Of a stretch of 64,000 nt of DNA, positions 59,699 to 64,000 are shown piece after piece. The notes below the pieces were generated by a model. That model made no database searches. It had not been told where the DNA came from and worked only from the letters and a program-made list of their open reading frames with translations. The DNA is from Eremophila alpestris peregrina (lineage: Eukaryota > Chordata > Aves > Passeriformes > Alaudidae): positions 248,001 to 312,000 of the forward strand of contig WMCF01000173.1 in the NCBI GenBank assembly GCA_009792885.1, given 5' to 3'. Within the stretch, counting starts at the first letter, position 1; each line of letters begins with the position of its first letter. The position numbers and the translations under genes were made by a program.

Positions 59699-60469
59699 CA
59701 AATAGATTTTAAATACATAGAATCTAGAGACACAATACAAAAATCTGTATAAGTTAGGCAATGCATCACAGGAGTGACCAAAAACTCAACACAATTTACC
59801 TTGGCAAAATGACAGAATCTATTTCTGCTGGTTGAAACCGTAACAAAAAAAAAAAAAAAAAATTAGCCTTTAATGCGTTTATTAATTTCACCAAACGTAC
59901 TTGAAATGTTTTCCGTAGCAGTATTCATTATTCCTTTTTGTGTTTCAGGCTTACTCTTATTTATTTTTTCCATTTTGTTTTTACACCAAGGAGACTGCAG
60001 TCAAATAACACTCAGCAACTCATTTCCTCTCTTTGGACTGAAAAATTAAACAGATACTAAATTATGACAGTGAATTTAGAAAGGAGGGCTCCGAGGGCTC
60101 GAAAGAACATGTCTGAGATAATATGATGCTTCTAAGAATATTGCAATCACATCCAAGCAATCACCGAAGCGTGCCATGTAACTACCTCCTCAGCTAATAT
60201 GCTTTTTTCTCCGTGATGACTAATCATGTTCTATTAAACAGCAGTAATGCTGGAAGAACTCAACTATACAAGTGTAATGAAGCCAGTATTCTCCCTGGAC
60301 AGATTAGCTACAACTGATTTGACACATACCATCATAGGAGCTTCAAACCTGACAAACTCTGTGCTTGCTTCTGATTTATGCCGTCAAGCTCTTCAGGAGA
60401 AGAGAATGGAAATCCAGGCGTCGCCGCGTTCGGTAGAGGTGAAATGTTCTGATGTGCTTCACTGTCAGT

Positions 60470-60750
60470 TAGGGAAAGTCACCGTCTCTCCTTCCTTCTG
60501 CTGCGGCTCGCCTCTCCCCCGCCCGTCCCTCGGCGCCCCGGCGGTGCCGCTGTCCCCCGGGCGGTGCCGGTGCCGGTGCCGGTGCCACGCGCGGCCCCGC
60601 GCCCTCCCGGCCCGGCTGGGCACTCAAACAACGGCCTGCCCCGCAGCCCCCCGCGCTCCTCCTCGGCCCCTCGCGCTCTCCACGTTCCGGCTGGGACTCG
60701 GGCTGCACCGCGGGGAAAAAGGAGAAGGAGAGTTACCAGACTCACAGAGC
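60470..60750. other. CpG-rich patch in the AGAP1 3' UTR
   Basis: About 280 bases of very CpG-dense sequence starting 76 bases beyond the AGAP1 stop on the minus strand. It includes a GGTGCC hexamer repeat near 60564-60582. It contrasts sharply with the AT-rich sequence that follows. Confidence 0.6.
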
Positions 60751-60825
60751 GGAGCTGTGATGGGGATGGAGGAATGTGAGGCTGCGGATGTGACTCGGGT
60801 CAGCGAACACGCGAGCGAGCTCCCC

Positions 60826-64000
<3,175 letters not shown>

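Larger units (their letters stand above)
53000..60825 (-). other. Probable AGAP1 3' UTR and 3' flank
   Basis: Contiguous with the AGAP1 last coding exon and free of other gene signal. The segments 59560-60420 and 53000-53420 are AT-rich and unique and look constrained, with candidate poly(A) signals near 59693 and 53024. A CpG-rich patch lies at 60470-60750 and an assembly gap at 56068-56800. Which hexamer is used cannot be told from sequence. Confidence 0.5.

Overview
The window is avian nuclear DNA. It carries many short CR1 LINE tails, a solo LTR, compact vertebrate introns with GT-AG (once GC-AG) boundaries, and the conserved block IQCA1 - ASB18 - GBX2 - AGAP1. These are the same neighbours in the same relative orientation as on human 2q37 (established knowledge), with AGAP1 opposing the other three. 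I cannot name the species from the sequence.

Layout. 1-10033: the last four coding exons of IQCA1 (+), an AAA-family protein of motile-cilium dynein regulation. 10034-21072: intergenic DNA with CR1 fragments and several AT-rich stretches that look like conserved non-coding elements. 21073-31670: ASB18 (+), a muscle-type ankyrin/SOCS-box protein in five coding exons, with a possible TATA-driven start. A 752-bp antisense solo LTR ends only eight bases upstream of its second exon, and that exon carries a net frame change. 31670-38990: a gene desert with a G-rich minisatellite, TA and GAT microsatellites, a 49-base T run, and homeodomain-site-rich blocks. 39010-41700: GBX2 (+), a two-exon homeobox gene in a large CpG island with GC boxes and a CCAAT box. 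41700-53000: intergenic regulatory-looking DNA between GBX2 and AGAP1. 53000-64000: the 3' end of AGAP1 (-), with its last two coding exons at 61471-61726 and 60826-61029 and probably a very long 3' UTR. A 733-base assembly gap lies at 56068-56800.

The genes are not an operon or pathway. GBX2 is the developmental regulator, and the dense AT-rich, repeat-poor blocks inside and between its neighbours fit a regulatory landscape that holds the block together. The most unusual findings are the LTR abutting the ASB18 exon 2 acceptor and the frame break 48 bases into the same exon. Together they ask whether ASB18 still makes a full protein in this bird, or whether the frame break is an assembly error in GC-rich DNA.
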